Assembly: GCA_035703755.1 (NCBI GenBank) | Contig: DASSXP010000095.1 | Span: 1-7,474 of the forward strand | Source: DASSBG01 sp035703755 | GTDB lineage: Bacteria; Pseudomonadota; Gammaproteobacteria; Xanthomonadales; Rhodanobacteraceae | Length of the DNA stretch: 7,474 bases | Direction of reading: 5' to 3' | Shown here: piece after piece, positions 1 through 7,474 of the stretch | Position numbering within the stretch: the stretch's first letter is position 1 | Layout of the letters: each line of letters starts with the position of its first letter | Program-made: the position numbers and the translations under genes | Notes under the pieces: generated by a model | Seen by the model: the letters and a program-made list of their open reading frames with translations, nothing else | Told to the model about the DNA's origin: nothing | Database searches by the model: none

Positions 1-3000
1 TGGAAAATCGCAAATACCAGGGCGATCGCGGTGACCGCTTTTTCGCCGCCGGACAGCAGCGAAATGTTGCTGATGCGTTTGCCGGGTGGCCGCACCATGA
101 TCGCCACCCCGGCATCAAGCAGGTCCTCGCCGGTCAGCTCCAGATACGCATGGCCGCCGCCAAACAGCCGTGGGAACAATTCCTGCAGGCCAATGTTGAC
201 CTTCTCGAACGTTTCCTTGAAGCGGCTGCGGGTTTCACGGTCGATCTTGCGGATGGCGGTCTCCAGCGTTTCCAGCGCGCTGGTCAAATCGTTCATCTGC
301 GCATCGAGGTAGGTTTTGCGTTCGGCTTGCTCGGCGTGTTCCTGGATGGCGGCGAGATTGACCGGCTCCAGGCGCTGGATTTTCTGCCGCAGGCCCTCGA
401 TCTGGCCCTGCCACTCGCTCGGATCGACGTCATCGTCGAGTTCGGCCAGCAGCGCCTCGGCATCGAGCCCGGCTTCGGCAATGCTGTGCGCCAGGCGCTC
501 GGCTTCCAGTCGCAAGGCCTGTTCGGACAGGCGCCGTTCGGCGTGTTCTTCGCGTAGCTGCGCAGCGGCTTGTTCGAAGCGCTGGCGCTCCTGCTCGTGC
601 TCACGCAAGCTGGCTTCGTGATGCTCCAGGGTGCGGCGGGCCTCCACCAGCTGCCGATCCATCAGCAGGCGCTGGTCGAGGTAGGTCTGGCGCTCGCGTT
701 CGAGGTCGGCGACCGGGTGATCGTCCGCCGCGAGTTGCCGCGCCAGGTCATCACGCCGCGCGGCCAGTTGGGACAATTGGCGGTCGCTGCGCTCCAGGTT
801 TTGCTCCAGCGAGGCGAGCGAGCTGCGCCGTGATTCCAGCGTCAATGCCAACCGGTGGGTGGCGTCGGCGGCGTCGCGGGCGTTGAGGCGCGCTTCCTCA
901 CGTTGTTCCAGCAATTCGCGGCGTTGGGCTTCCAGCGTCTGCCGTCGGCCCTCGCAGTCGCCCATTGCCGTGACTGCGGTGTGCAGGCGGGCGCGGGCGT
1001 TGCTTGCCTGCTGTTCGATGTCGGCCAGGCGTGGCGCGAGGTCGGCCAGTTCCGAAACCAGTCGCTCGACCCGGGCCTGGGTGGTTTCCAGCTTGCCGCG
1101 ATGGCTTTGCAGTTCGCCGGCGAGTTCGGACAGGCGGCGGTGCGCCTGATAGGCCTGACGCTGTGCGTCTTCGCGCGCTTGTTCGGCGTCGATCTTGGCC
1201 CCACGCACGCCGTCGATGCGCGCGGAGAGCTCATCGAGGCGGGACTCGTCGCTGGCAATCGCCTGCCCCAGTTGCTGGATTTCGCGCTCGCGTGACAACA
1301 CGCCAGCCTGCCGGTCCTGCGCGCGCAGCACGCGCACGTAACCCGGACCAAACCAGGTGCCATCCGGCGTGATGACGCTGTCGCCGGGTGCCAGGCTGTC
1401 GCTCAATCGCTGCGCTGTTGCCACGTCTTCGGCGCAGCGCACCCGCGACAGCAAGGCCAGCGCCGCGGCTGGCCCGCGTGCGTGAGCGGCCAGCGTATCG
1501 GCCGCACCTGCATCACCGCTGCGGGTGGAGAGTAGCGTCAGATCCACGGCGCCCGCAGCCGCGAGCGCGGCGGCATGTGCGTGTGGCGCGTCATCGAGCA
1601 CGCCTTCCAGCATCCCGCTCAAGACGGTTTCCACGGCGGTTTCCCAGCCGCTATCGACATCCAGCACATTGCCGAGCCGGCGCGCCGGATCGATGCCGGC
1701 CGCTTGCAACCAACTGGCCAATTCGCCTTGATCCTGCCCCAGCGCCGCAGCCTGCAAGGCCTCCAGCGAGGCGAGCCGACCGCGACCGGCTTGCAGCCGC
1801 TGGCGCAATTGATGGTTCTCGTCGTTCAGCGTGCGCTCGTCGGCCAGCACCTGCTCGTGGGCCTGCTTGCGCTGATCGAGCAAGGCCGCTGCCTGCTCGA
1901 CTGCCATTTGCTGGCTTTCGTGATCGTCGGTCAACTGCTCGCCACGCGCCGACAGGGCATCCATGTCGGTGGCTTGTTGCTCTGCCTCCAGCGCTTCGCG
2001 CCGCTTGCCGAGTTCCAGTGCCTGTTTGTCCAGATGGTCGATGTGGGTGCGTTCGACCTCGGCCGCACGGGCGGCGGCGGCGGTGGCTTCGCCATGCTGC
2101 TGCCACTGCTGTTGCCACTCGGCGAGGCGGGATTCGGCATCTTGCAGGGTCGCTTGCGCGCTTTCCTCGGCAATCCGCAGCGCTTCGCCCTGGGGTTCGC
2201 CAGCTGCCAGTTCATTGCGCAGGGTTTGCAGCTGATTGCGGTCGGCAGCCGCCTGGCGCCCGAGTTCCTCGTGCGCCTGACTGGACTCGCCGTGGGCGCG
2301 CTCCAGCCGTTCCTTGAGCTCGCGATTGTGGCGCTCCTGCTGCTCGACGCGGGCAATTTCGGCACCGATCCGGTAGACCTCACCCTGCACCTGGTTCAAG
2401 TGCGCGCCGGCGCCATGGTGTGCCTCGCGGCATTCCTCGATTGCCGCTTCGACGTGTCGCTGCCCGGCCAGCTTCTGCTCGATCGCGGTGGACAAGTCGG
2501 CCAGCCCGCTGCCCTGCTCTGCCAACGCCATTCGGGTGGCGCGATAACCCAGTGCGTGCAACTCGGCTTCGCGGCGTTTCAGTTCTTCCTTGAGCAGCGT
2601 CCAGCGCTCCGCCGCGCGGGCTTGCCGGTTCAGGTGCTCCAGTTGTTTTTCGACCTCATCGCGGATGTCGTTGATGCGTTCGAGGTTCTCGCGCGTCTGG
2701 CGGATGCGTGACTCGGTTTCCTTGCGCCGTTCCTTGTAGCGCGAAATGCCGGCCGCTTCCTCCAGATGGGCGCGCAACTGCTCCGGCGCGGCCTCGACGA
2801 TGTCCGAGATGATGCCCTGCTCGATGATCGAGTAGCTGCGCGGGCCAAGACCGGTGCCAAGAAACAAGTCGGTGATGTCGCGGCGGCGGCAGCGCGAGCC
2901 ATTGAGGTAATACTGCGAGCTGCCATCGCGGCTGACCGTACGCTTGACGGAGATTTCCGCGTACTGGGCGTATTCGCCGGTGATGGTGGCATCGGCGTTG

Positions 3001-3254
3001 TCGAACAGCAATTCCACCGTCGCCTGCCCCACCGGTTTGCGGGCGCTGGAACCGGCAAAAATCACGTCGGTCAGTGAATCGCCACGCAAGCGGCTGGCCG
3101 CGCTCTCACCCATTACCCAGCGCACCGCATCGATGATGTTGGATTTGCCGCAACCGTTGGGCCCGACCACCCCACTGAGGTTGGTCGGCAAGTGCAAGGT
3201 AGTCGGGTCCACGAAGGATTTGAAACCGGCCATCTTGATGCTGGTCAGACGCAT
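1..3254 (-). CDS. smc: Chromosome segregation protein SMC, 3' end cut by window edge
   Basis: ATPase of the SMC-ScpAB condensin, which loops and compacts the chromosome and helps sister origins separate; cytoplasmic, nucleoid-bound homodimer. Translated from 3254, the frame stays open to position 1, giving 1084 codons; family members are about 1150-1200 residues. The N-terminal head begins MRLTSIKMAGFKSFVDP and has Walker A GPNGCGKS at residues 31-38 and the conserved CRRRDITDLFLGTGLG stretch at 122-137. Long Gln/Glu/Arg/Ala-rich coiled coils span about 170-500 and 645-960. The hinge lies at about 505-640 (NVLDVDSGWETAVETVL, then VITPDGTWFGPGYVRV). The C-terminal head starts near 961 (KIQRLEPVNLAAI) and contains the ABC signature LSGGEK at 1067-1072. 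Walker B and the D-loop lie beyond the left edge. The ATG has an AGGA ribosome site (3261-3264) six bases upstream. SMC rather than MukB fits Xanthomonas-like gammaproteobacteria. No frameshift was seen. Confidence 0.97.
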   Translation of the reverse strand, partial: MRLTSIKMAGFKSFVDPTTLHLPTNLSGVVGPNGCGKSNIIDAVRWVMGESAASRLRGDSLTDVIFAGSSARKPVGQATVELLFDNADATITGEYAQYAEISVKRTVSRDGSSQYYLNGSRCRRRDITDLFLGTGLGPRSYSIIEQGIISDIVEAAPEQLRAHLEEAAGISRYKERRKETESRIRQTRENLERINDIRDEVEKQLEHLNRQARAAERWTLLKEELKRREAELHALGYRATRMALAEQGSGLADLSTAIEQKLAGQRHVEAAIEECREAHHGAGAHLNQVQGEVYRIGAEIARVEQQERHNRELKERLERAHGESSQAHEELGRQAAADRNQLQTLRNELAAGEPQGEALRIAEESAQATLQDAESRLAEWQQQWQQHGEATAAAARAAEVERTHIDHLDKQALELGKRREALEAEQQATDMDALSARGEQLTDDHESQQMAVEQAAALLDQRKQAHEQVLADERTLNDENHQLRQRLQAGRGRLASLEALQAAALGQDQGELASWLQAAGIDPARRLGNVLDVDSGWETAVETVLSGMLEGVLDDAPHAHAAALAAAGAVDLTLLSTRSGDAGAADTLAAHARGPAAALALLSRVRCAEDVATAQRLSDSLAPGDSVITPDGTWFGPGYVRVLRAQDRQAGVLSREREIQQLGQAIASDESRLDELSARIDGVRGAKIDAEQAREDAQRQAYQAHRRLSELAGELQSHRGKLETTQARVERLVSELADLAPRLADIEQQASNARARLHTAVTAMGDCEGRRQTLEAQRRELLEQREEARLNARDAADATHRLALTLESRRSSLASLEQNLERSDRQLSQLAARRDDLARQLAADDHPVADLERERQTYLDQRLLMDRQLVEARRTLEHHEASLREHEQERQRFEQAAAQLREEHAERRLSEQALRLEAERLAHSIAEAGLDAEALLAELDDDVDPSEWQGQIEGLRQKIQRLEPVNLAAIQEHAEQAERKTYLDAQMNDLTSALETLETAIRKIDRETRSRFKETFEKVNIGLQELFPRLFGGGHAYLELTGEDLLDAGVAIMVRPPGKRISNISLLSGGEKAVTAIALVFAIF

Positions 3255-3272
3255 CGAAATTCCTGTCGCTGT

Positions 3273-3285
3273 GGCTGCACCAGCC
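3273..3285 (-). other. Small hairpin just upstream of the smc ribosome binding site
   Basis: GGCTG-GTG-CAGCC forms a perfect five-base-pair stem with a three-base loop. It ends eight bases before the AGGA ribosome site of smc. It leaves that site free, so it could help keep it exposed, but such short hairpins are common in GC-rich sequence. Confidence 0.25.
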
Positions 3286-3335
3286 GCAACCGGGCAGGTC
3301 ACGTCAGGCCAATGTCACGTGGTGGAGAGTCGTGC

Positions 3336-3358
3336 CGGCGTGGCGCGCCCACCCGCCG
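3336..3358 (-). other. GC-rich stem-loop near the 5' end of the smc leader
   Basis: In the predicted smc transcript the bases CGGCG (3358-3354) can pair with CGCCG (3340-3336). After a two-base bulge, TGG pairs with CCA across a five-base loop. It begins about 11 bases after the predicted start of transcription. There is no U-run, so it is not an intrinsic terminator. It could stabilise the leader or be chance in GC-rich DNA. Confidence 0.25.
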
Positions 3359-3369
3359 TGGAGCGGGTA

Positions 3370-3405
3370 GACGCGATTATACCAGTGGACGCGATGGCAC
3401 CAGTT
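3370..3405. repeat. Imperfect 18-bp tandem duplication containing the smc -10
   Basis: Two adjacent 18-base units, GACGCGATTATACCAGTG (3370-3387) and GACGCGATGGCACCAGTT (3388-3405), agree at 14 of 18 positions. They share GACGCGAT and ACCAGT and differ mainly at TAT versus GGC. On the minus strand that difference is exactly what makes TATAAT in the promoter-proximal copy; the other copy supplies the left arm of the 18-bp inverted repeat. The alignment is read directly. A duplication origin is inference. Confidence 0.65.
3376..3384 (-). promoter_or_regulatory. Extended -10 promoter for smc (TGGTATAAT)
   Basis: On the minus strand the hexamer at 3381-3376 is a perfect TATAAT, preceded by TGG, which gives the extended -10 form TGnTATAAT recognised by sigma-70 region 3. 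The hexamer 17 bases upstream is ACTGGT, a poor match to TTGACA, so the promoter probably relies on the extended -10 or on an activator. Transcription would start near 3369 and give a leader of about 115 bases before the smc ATG. It lies between ppi and smc, so smc can be expressed separately from the upstream genes. The start site is predicted only. Confidence 0.7.
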
Positions 3406-3412
3406 GGTGCCA
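3395..3412. promoter_or_regulatory. Perfect 8-2-8 inverted repeat, candidate operator over the smc -35 position
   Basis: TGGCACCA (3395-3402), spacer GT, then TGGTGCCA (3405-3412): two exactly complementary 8-base arms with a 2-base spacer. It covers the place where the -35 element of the smc promoter would sit. This size and symmetry are typical of a site for a dimeric helix-turn-helix regulator, and the position suggests repression, or activation in place of a -35. The binding protein cannot be named from the sequence. A plain RNA hairpin is unlikely because it lies upstream of the predicted transcript and has a 2-base loop. Confidence 0.5.
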
Positions 3413-3430
3413 CAGACGGCATCGGACCGG

Positions 3431-3500
3431 ACTGAAATGACGGTAATTACACAAGCATTTTCAGTGTATTGCGCAACATTTTGAAAGTTCAATGTGTTGC
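3431..3500. repeat. AT-rich patch with two inverted repeats at the end of ppi
   Basis: This is the only clearly AT-rich patch in the window. One inverted repeat is ACTGAAATG (3431-3439) against CATTTTCAGT (3456-3465), one base bulged, with the palindrome GTAATTAC (3443-3450) in its loop. The second spans the ppi stop codon: GCAACA (3473-3478) pairs with TGTTGC (3495-3500) and TTGAA with TTCAA, around a 2x2 mismatch. Neither is followed by a T-run in the direction of transcription, so neither is a standard intrinsic terminator. They may bind a regulator upstream of the smc promoter or protect the 3' end of the ppi message. Confidence 0.4.
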
Positions 3501-4445
3501 GGGTGACGTACTCGTTGGGGCCTGCTTGACCGCTTGCTTGCGCACCGCCTTGTCCAGTGTCGTCGTGGTCTGGCCGGGGGCCAGGCTGGCGGCATTGGCC
3601 GGCGCCACGAGGGAAATGCGTGCGTTCGCCTTCAGCGCTTCGATATACGCCTGCGCCTGCTTCTGTTCCAGATCCTGGCGCAACTTGTCGCTCACCTGGG
3701 CCAGTGGTGGCGGCGTGAACGCGTCGATCTTGTTGAGGAAGATCAGGTGCCAGCCGTAGGCGGTCTTGACCGGCGTGGTGGTGGCATGGCCGGGGCTCAG
3801 CGCGGCCACCACCGCCGCCAGCTCCGGCGGCAGCTGCTTGAGGAACACCGTCGGGAACGAACGGGCATCGCGCGCCTGGCCACGGAACTGCTCAAACACT
3901 TTGTCGAACGCGGTGCCGGCCTTCAGTTCCGCCGCTGCCTTGTTGGCGGTCTCCTGGTCGGCAAACATCAGCTGGGTGATTTGGTAGGTCTTGTCACCAA
4001 GGCCTGTCACCTGCTCCTGATATTCTTTTTGCAACTGCGCATCGGTGATCGGATTGGCGCGCGCATAGGCCAGCAGCACGGCATTGGCCATGCCTTGCAG
4101 GCGCGAAATCTCCACCGTTGCCGCGAGGTCGGCTTGCTGGCGTACCTTCAGCAGTGGCGCCTGCTGCGCCAGCAGCACGTACTGCTGCAACTCGTCCAGC
4201 GCCTGTTGGCGCTGCTGCGGGTTCGACAGAGACATGTTGCGGCCCTTGGCGATGGCGGTCAGCAGCGATTGCGGCACCGCCACGCCATTGATGGTTTCCA
4301 GCGGCGTGCCACCGGCCGGCAACTGGATCACCGCATCGCTGGCCGCCGCGGCGGCGGCTGTTGCGGTGGGTGTCTGGGCCTGCTTGCCACACGCGGCAAG
4401 TGCCAGTGCTGCGGCGGCAACAACAAGAGATATCGGGGCTTTCAT
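3489..4445 (-). CDS. Parvulin-like (PpiC/EpsD-type) peptidyl-prolyl isomerase lipoprotein
   Basis: A 318-residue predicted envelope lipoprotein, probably a periplasm-facing folding factor. Residues 1-18 are a lipoprotein signal peptide with lipobox LAAC; Cys19 would be lipidated, and Gly20 (not Asp) at +2 predicts the outer membrane. An Ala-rich linker covers about 21-45, an alpha-helical SurA/PpiC-like chaperone region (ETINGVAVPQSLLTAI onward) about 49-145, and the rotamase domain about 152-240, ending in the family hallmark PVKTAYGWHLIFL (225-237, His233). A helix and a Thr/Pro/Ala-rich tail follow. The first active-site His (usual HILV) is Gln in YQITQLMF, and the usual GGdLG loop is missing, so catalysis may be weak. 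The open frame continues upstream to 4808, but the start chosen gives the signal peptide, has a strong GAGGAG site, and overlaps the bolA stop as ATGA. Confidence 0.85.
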   Translation of the reverse strand: MKAPISLVVAAAALALAACGKQAQTPTATAAAAAASDAVIQLPAGGTPLETINGVAVPQSLLTAIAKGRNMSLSNPQQRQQALDELQQYVLLAQQAPLLKVRQQADLAATVEISRLQGMANAVLLAYARANPITDAQLQKEYQEQVTGLGDKTYQITQLMFADQETANKAAAELKAGTAFDKVFEQFRGQARDARSFPTVFLKQLPPELAAVVAALSPGHATTTPVKTAYGWHLIFLNKIDAFTPPPLAQVSDKLRQDLEQKQAQAYIEALKANARISLVAPANAASLAPGQTTTTLDKAVRKQAVKQAPTSTSPATH

Positions 4446-4708
4446 GCGGGCTCCTCGGGCAGTACGTCCATGGCAAGGGCGTGGATATCGGTTTGCATGA
4501 GATCGCCGAGCGCGGCGTAGACCATGCGCTGACTGGCGATGCGGGATTGACCATTGAACGCAGCGCTCTTGATGCGGACATGGAAATGCCCGCGGCCGTC
4601 GCGCGCGCCTGCATGGCCGATGTGCTTGTGACTGTCGTCGCGCACCGCAAGCTCCGACGGGCTCAGCGCGGCGCTCAGGCGGCGGCGAATTTCCTCGGTC
4701 CGATTCAA
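4442..4708 (-). CDS. BolA family protein, TTG start
   Basis: An 88-residue protein of the BolA/IbaG family, small KH-like proteins that pair with monothiol CGFS glutaredoxins around a [2Fe-2S] cluster and act in iron-sulphur trafficking or stress responses. Family marks are DDSHKHIGHAG (24-34), GHFHVRIKSAAFNGQSR (40-56) and the invariant C-terminal His in IHAL (75-78). The usual RHR of the segment after FxGxSR is SQR here (59-61). The start is TTG at 4708. No ATG lies nearby upstream or before the conserved core, and starting there gives the expected N-terminal helix RTEEIRRRLSAAL. TTG overlaps the yciI stop as TTGA, and no clear ribosome site precedes it, so translation probably depends on ribosomes finishing yciI. 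The stop overlaps the next ATG (ATGA). Whether it is BolA proper or IbaG cannot be settled here; the SHKH loop favours a BolA1-like type. Confidence 0.88.
   Translation of the reverse strand: MNRTEEIRRRLSAALSPSELAVRDDSHKHIGHAGARDGRGHFHVRIKSAAFNGQSRIASQRMVYAALGDLMQTDIHALAMDVLPEEPA
4451..4456 (-). promoter_or_regulatory. Strong ribosome binding site (GAGGAG) of the parvulin gene
   Basis: GAGGAG lies five bases before the ATG at 4445, inside the last codons of bolA. It fixes the parvulin start at 4445 over the longer open frame reaching 4808, and fits translational coupling through the ATGA overlap. Confidence 0.8.
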
Positions 4709-5004
4709 GGCAGCACGACGTTGAGCGGCTTGACCTCGACGCGGGCGTACACGCCGGCGGCAAGGTAGGGGTCGGCATCGGCCCAGGTCTGCGCTGCCGC
4801 GAGATCATCGAACTCGGCCACGATCAGGCTGCCGGAAAACCCCGCCGGCCCCGGATCAATGCTGTCGATGGCGGGAAATGGACCGGCCAGCTTCAGGCGG
4901 CCTTGCGCCCGCAGTTCGAGCAAGCGTTCGAGGTGTGCCGGGCGCGCGGCGGCGCGCGCCGGCAGGGAGTCGGGGACATCGGTGCCGATGATGGCATACC
5001 ACAT
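4705..5004 (-). CDS. yciI: YciI family protein
   Basis: A 99-residue protein, collinear with E. coli YciI (98 residues) as I recall it: both have RPAHL.RL (21-28), AGP.PA.DS.DPG (40-52), AGF.GS..VAEF (54-65) and WADADPY.AAGVY (74-86). The family is a ferredoxin-like dimer with a conserved His (His24 here) and acidic residues suggesting an enzyme active site; the reaction is unknown. The start is ATG 5004, with AAGGA ten bases upstream (5015-5019). The in-frame TTG at 5028 has no ribosome site and would add eight unconserved residues. It is the first gene of an overlapping trio with bolA and the parvulin gene and lies 85 bases after lysS. The frame is intact. Confidence 0.93.
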   Translation of the reverse strand: MWYAIIGTDVPDSLPARAAARPAHLERLLELRAQGRLKLAGPFPAIDSIDPGPAGFSGSLIVAEFDDLAAAQTWADADPYLAAGVYARVEVKPLNVVLP

Positions 5005-5089
5005 GTTCGTGTTTTCCTTGGTATTCAAGCGTCAGCGCGCAGGATAGCGGATGCGCCAAGCGATGCTGGGATTGGCGACAGCTCGGTGT
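5005..5089 (-). other. Gap between lysS and yciI
   Basis: An 85-base gap. CGCCAA (5054-5059) and TTGGCG (5072-5077) can pair across a twelve-base loop, but no T-run follows, so it is not a convincing intrinsic terminator. No good -35/-10 pair was found; TATCCT (minus strand, about 5041-5046) is a weak -10 with no matching -35. The yciI ribosome site AAGGA lies at 5015-5019. Read-through from lysS is possible, but a separate promoter cannot be excluded. Confidence 0.4.
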
Positions 5090-6676
<1,587 letters not shown>

Positions 6677-6695
6677 TCTGCGTTTCTCTTCGCGG

Positions 6696-7474
6696 TCATG
6701 CATCGGCGCGCTTGGCGCCAGCTTCCAGGCCCGACTTCAGGCTGGCTTCGATGAAATCGTCGAGGTCGCCGTCCAGCACCTTCTGGGTGTCGGTGCGTTC
6801 GACACCGGTGCGCAAGTCCTTGATCCGGCTCTGATCGAGCACGTAGTTGCGGATCTGGCTGCCCCAACCGATGTCGGATTTGGTCGCTTCCAGTGCGTCG
6901 CGTTCGGCGTTGCGCTTCTGCACTTCAAGCTCGTACAGGCGCGCTTTCAGCATTTTCATCGCGCGGTCGCGGTTGGCGTGCTGGCTGCGCTCGGTCTGAC
7001 AGGCCACCACCACCCCGGAGGGCAGGTGATGGATGCGCACCGCCGATTCGGTCTTGTTGACGTGCTGGCCGCCGGCGCCGGAGGAACGGTAGACGTCGGT
7101 TTTCAAATCCGCCGGGTTGATGTCGATATCGATGTCGTCATCGACTTCCGGCGACACGAATACGCTGGTGAAGCTGGTATGGCGGCGGTTGTCGGAATCG
7201 AACGGGCTCTTGCGCACCAGCCGGTGCACACCGATTTCGGTCTTCAGCCAGCCGTAGGCGTAATCGCCCTCGACGCGGAAGGTCGCCGACTTGATGCCGG
7301 CCACATCGCCGGCACTCACTTCCATCATCTCCGCCTTCCAGCCGCGCGACTCGACCCAGCGCAAGTACATGCGCAGCAGCATTTCGGCCCAGTCCTGGGC
7401 CTCGGTGCCACCGGCGCCGGCCTGGATATCGACGAAAGCATTGGCGACGTCCATTTCGCCCGAGAACATGCGCT
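6696..7474 (-). CDS. prfB: Peptide chain release factor 2 (RF2), 5' part outside window
   Basis: Reads stop codons UGA and UAA and triggers release of the finished protein at the ribosome. About 259 C-terminal codons are present; E. coli RF2 has 365 residues, so roughly the first 100, including any programmed frameshift site near codon 25, lie off the right edge. Visible marks are MFSGEMD (not the true start), QAGAGGTEAQDWAEM, the stop-recognition tripeptide SPF (codons at 7200-7208), and the catalytic GGQ inside SSGAGGQHVNKTESAVRIHH (GGQ codons at 7065-7073). SPF rather than PxT identifies RF2, not RF1. The residue matching E. coli position 246, just before the GGQ loop, is Ser, unlike the Thr of E. 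coli K-12. The gene ends KRADA-TGA, 19 bases before lysS. Confidence 0.97.
   Translation of the reverse strand, partial: RMFSGEMDVANAFVDIQAGAGGTEAQDWAEMLLRMYLRWVESRGWKAEMMEVSAGDVAGIKSATFRVEGDYAYGWLKTEIGVHRLVRKSPFDSDNRRHTSFTSVFVSPEVDDDIDIDINPADLKTDVYRSSGAGGQHVNKTESAVRIHHLPSGVVVACQTERSQHANRDRAMKMLKARLYELEVQKRNAERDALEATKSDIGWGSQIRNYVLDQSRIKDLRTGVERTDTQKVLDGDLDDFIEASLKSGLEAGAKRADA

Noticed and set aside
1388..2711. Long plus-strand open frames (up to 378 codons) opposite smc
   Set aside because: They are antisense to the intact SMC coiled-coil and hinge frame, have low-complexity Arg/Ala/Leu-rich products with no recognised domain, and arise from the GC-rich codon bias of smc.
3304..3492. Minus-strand 62-codon frame starting TTG and overlapping the ppi stop as TTGA
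   Set aside because: The overlap resembles the yciI-bolA junction, but there is no ribosome site, the product has no recognisable features, and the frame runs through the palindrome and -10 of the smc promoter.
3473..3500. Intrinsic terminator of the parvulin gene
   Set aside because: The stem is interrupted, the loop is about two bases, and no T-run follows on either strand.
3534..4520. Plus-strand open frame of 328 codons opposite the parvulin gene
   Set aside because: It is antisense to a recognised lipoprotein gene with a signal peptide and ribosome site; its product has no recognisable family and is a composition artefact.
4446..4808. Longer parvulin start, with the open frame extending upstream to 4808
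   Set aside because: It would overlap all of bolA and part of yciI, and would bury the lipoprotein signal peptide that begins exactly at the ATG with a strong ribosome site.
6677..6703. Alternative lysS start at ATG 6703
   Set aside because: It overlaps the prfB stop and has no ribosome site; the ATG at 6676 has GAAGAG upstream.

Overview
The window is an ordinary chromosomal core segment of a GC-rich gammaproteobacterium (roughly 60-65% GC by eye), and every gene lies on the minus strand. The best guess for the organism is the order Lysobacterales (Xanthomonadales), possibly Rhodanobacteraceae. The reasons are: the lysyl-tRNA synthetase has a linker before motif 1 (WLEAPTRRFMEVETP) that I recall from Xanthomonas-type enzymes; the genome uses SMC rather than MukB; and prfB and lysS sit next to each other as in other gammaproteobacteria. 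This assignment is inference from memory, not a database result.

In transcription order (right to left), the window holds: the C-terminal two-thirds of prfB (release factor 2, cut by the window end); lysS (class II lysyl-tRNA synthetase) 19 bases later; an 85-base gap; a tightly overlapping trio yciI - bolA - parvulin-like lipoprotein; a 234-base intergenic region with a clear promoter; and smc (chromosome condensation ATPase), whose last part runs off the left edge. The open frame of smc covers positions 1-3254 without a stop.

The genes fall into three functional blocks. prfB-lysS is a translation pair. yciI-bolA-ppi look translationally coupled (a TTGA overlap, then an ATGA overlap) and mix a small YciI enzyme-like protein, a BolA Fe-S/redox-type protein and an envelope chaperone lipoprotein. 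smc appears to have its own promoter: an extended -10 (TGGTATAAT) with a perfect 8-2-8 inverted repeat over the -35 position, all inside an imperfect 18-bp tandem duplication.

I found no mobile element, CRISPR array, tRNA/rRNA, or undescribed multi-gene system. The points worth a second look are the control region upstream of smc, the catalytically degenerate parvulin domain, and the altered RHR motif in BolA.
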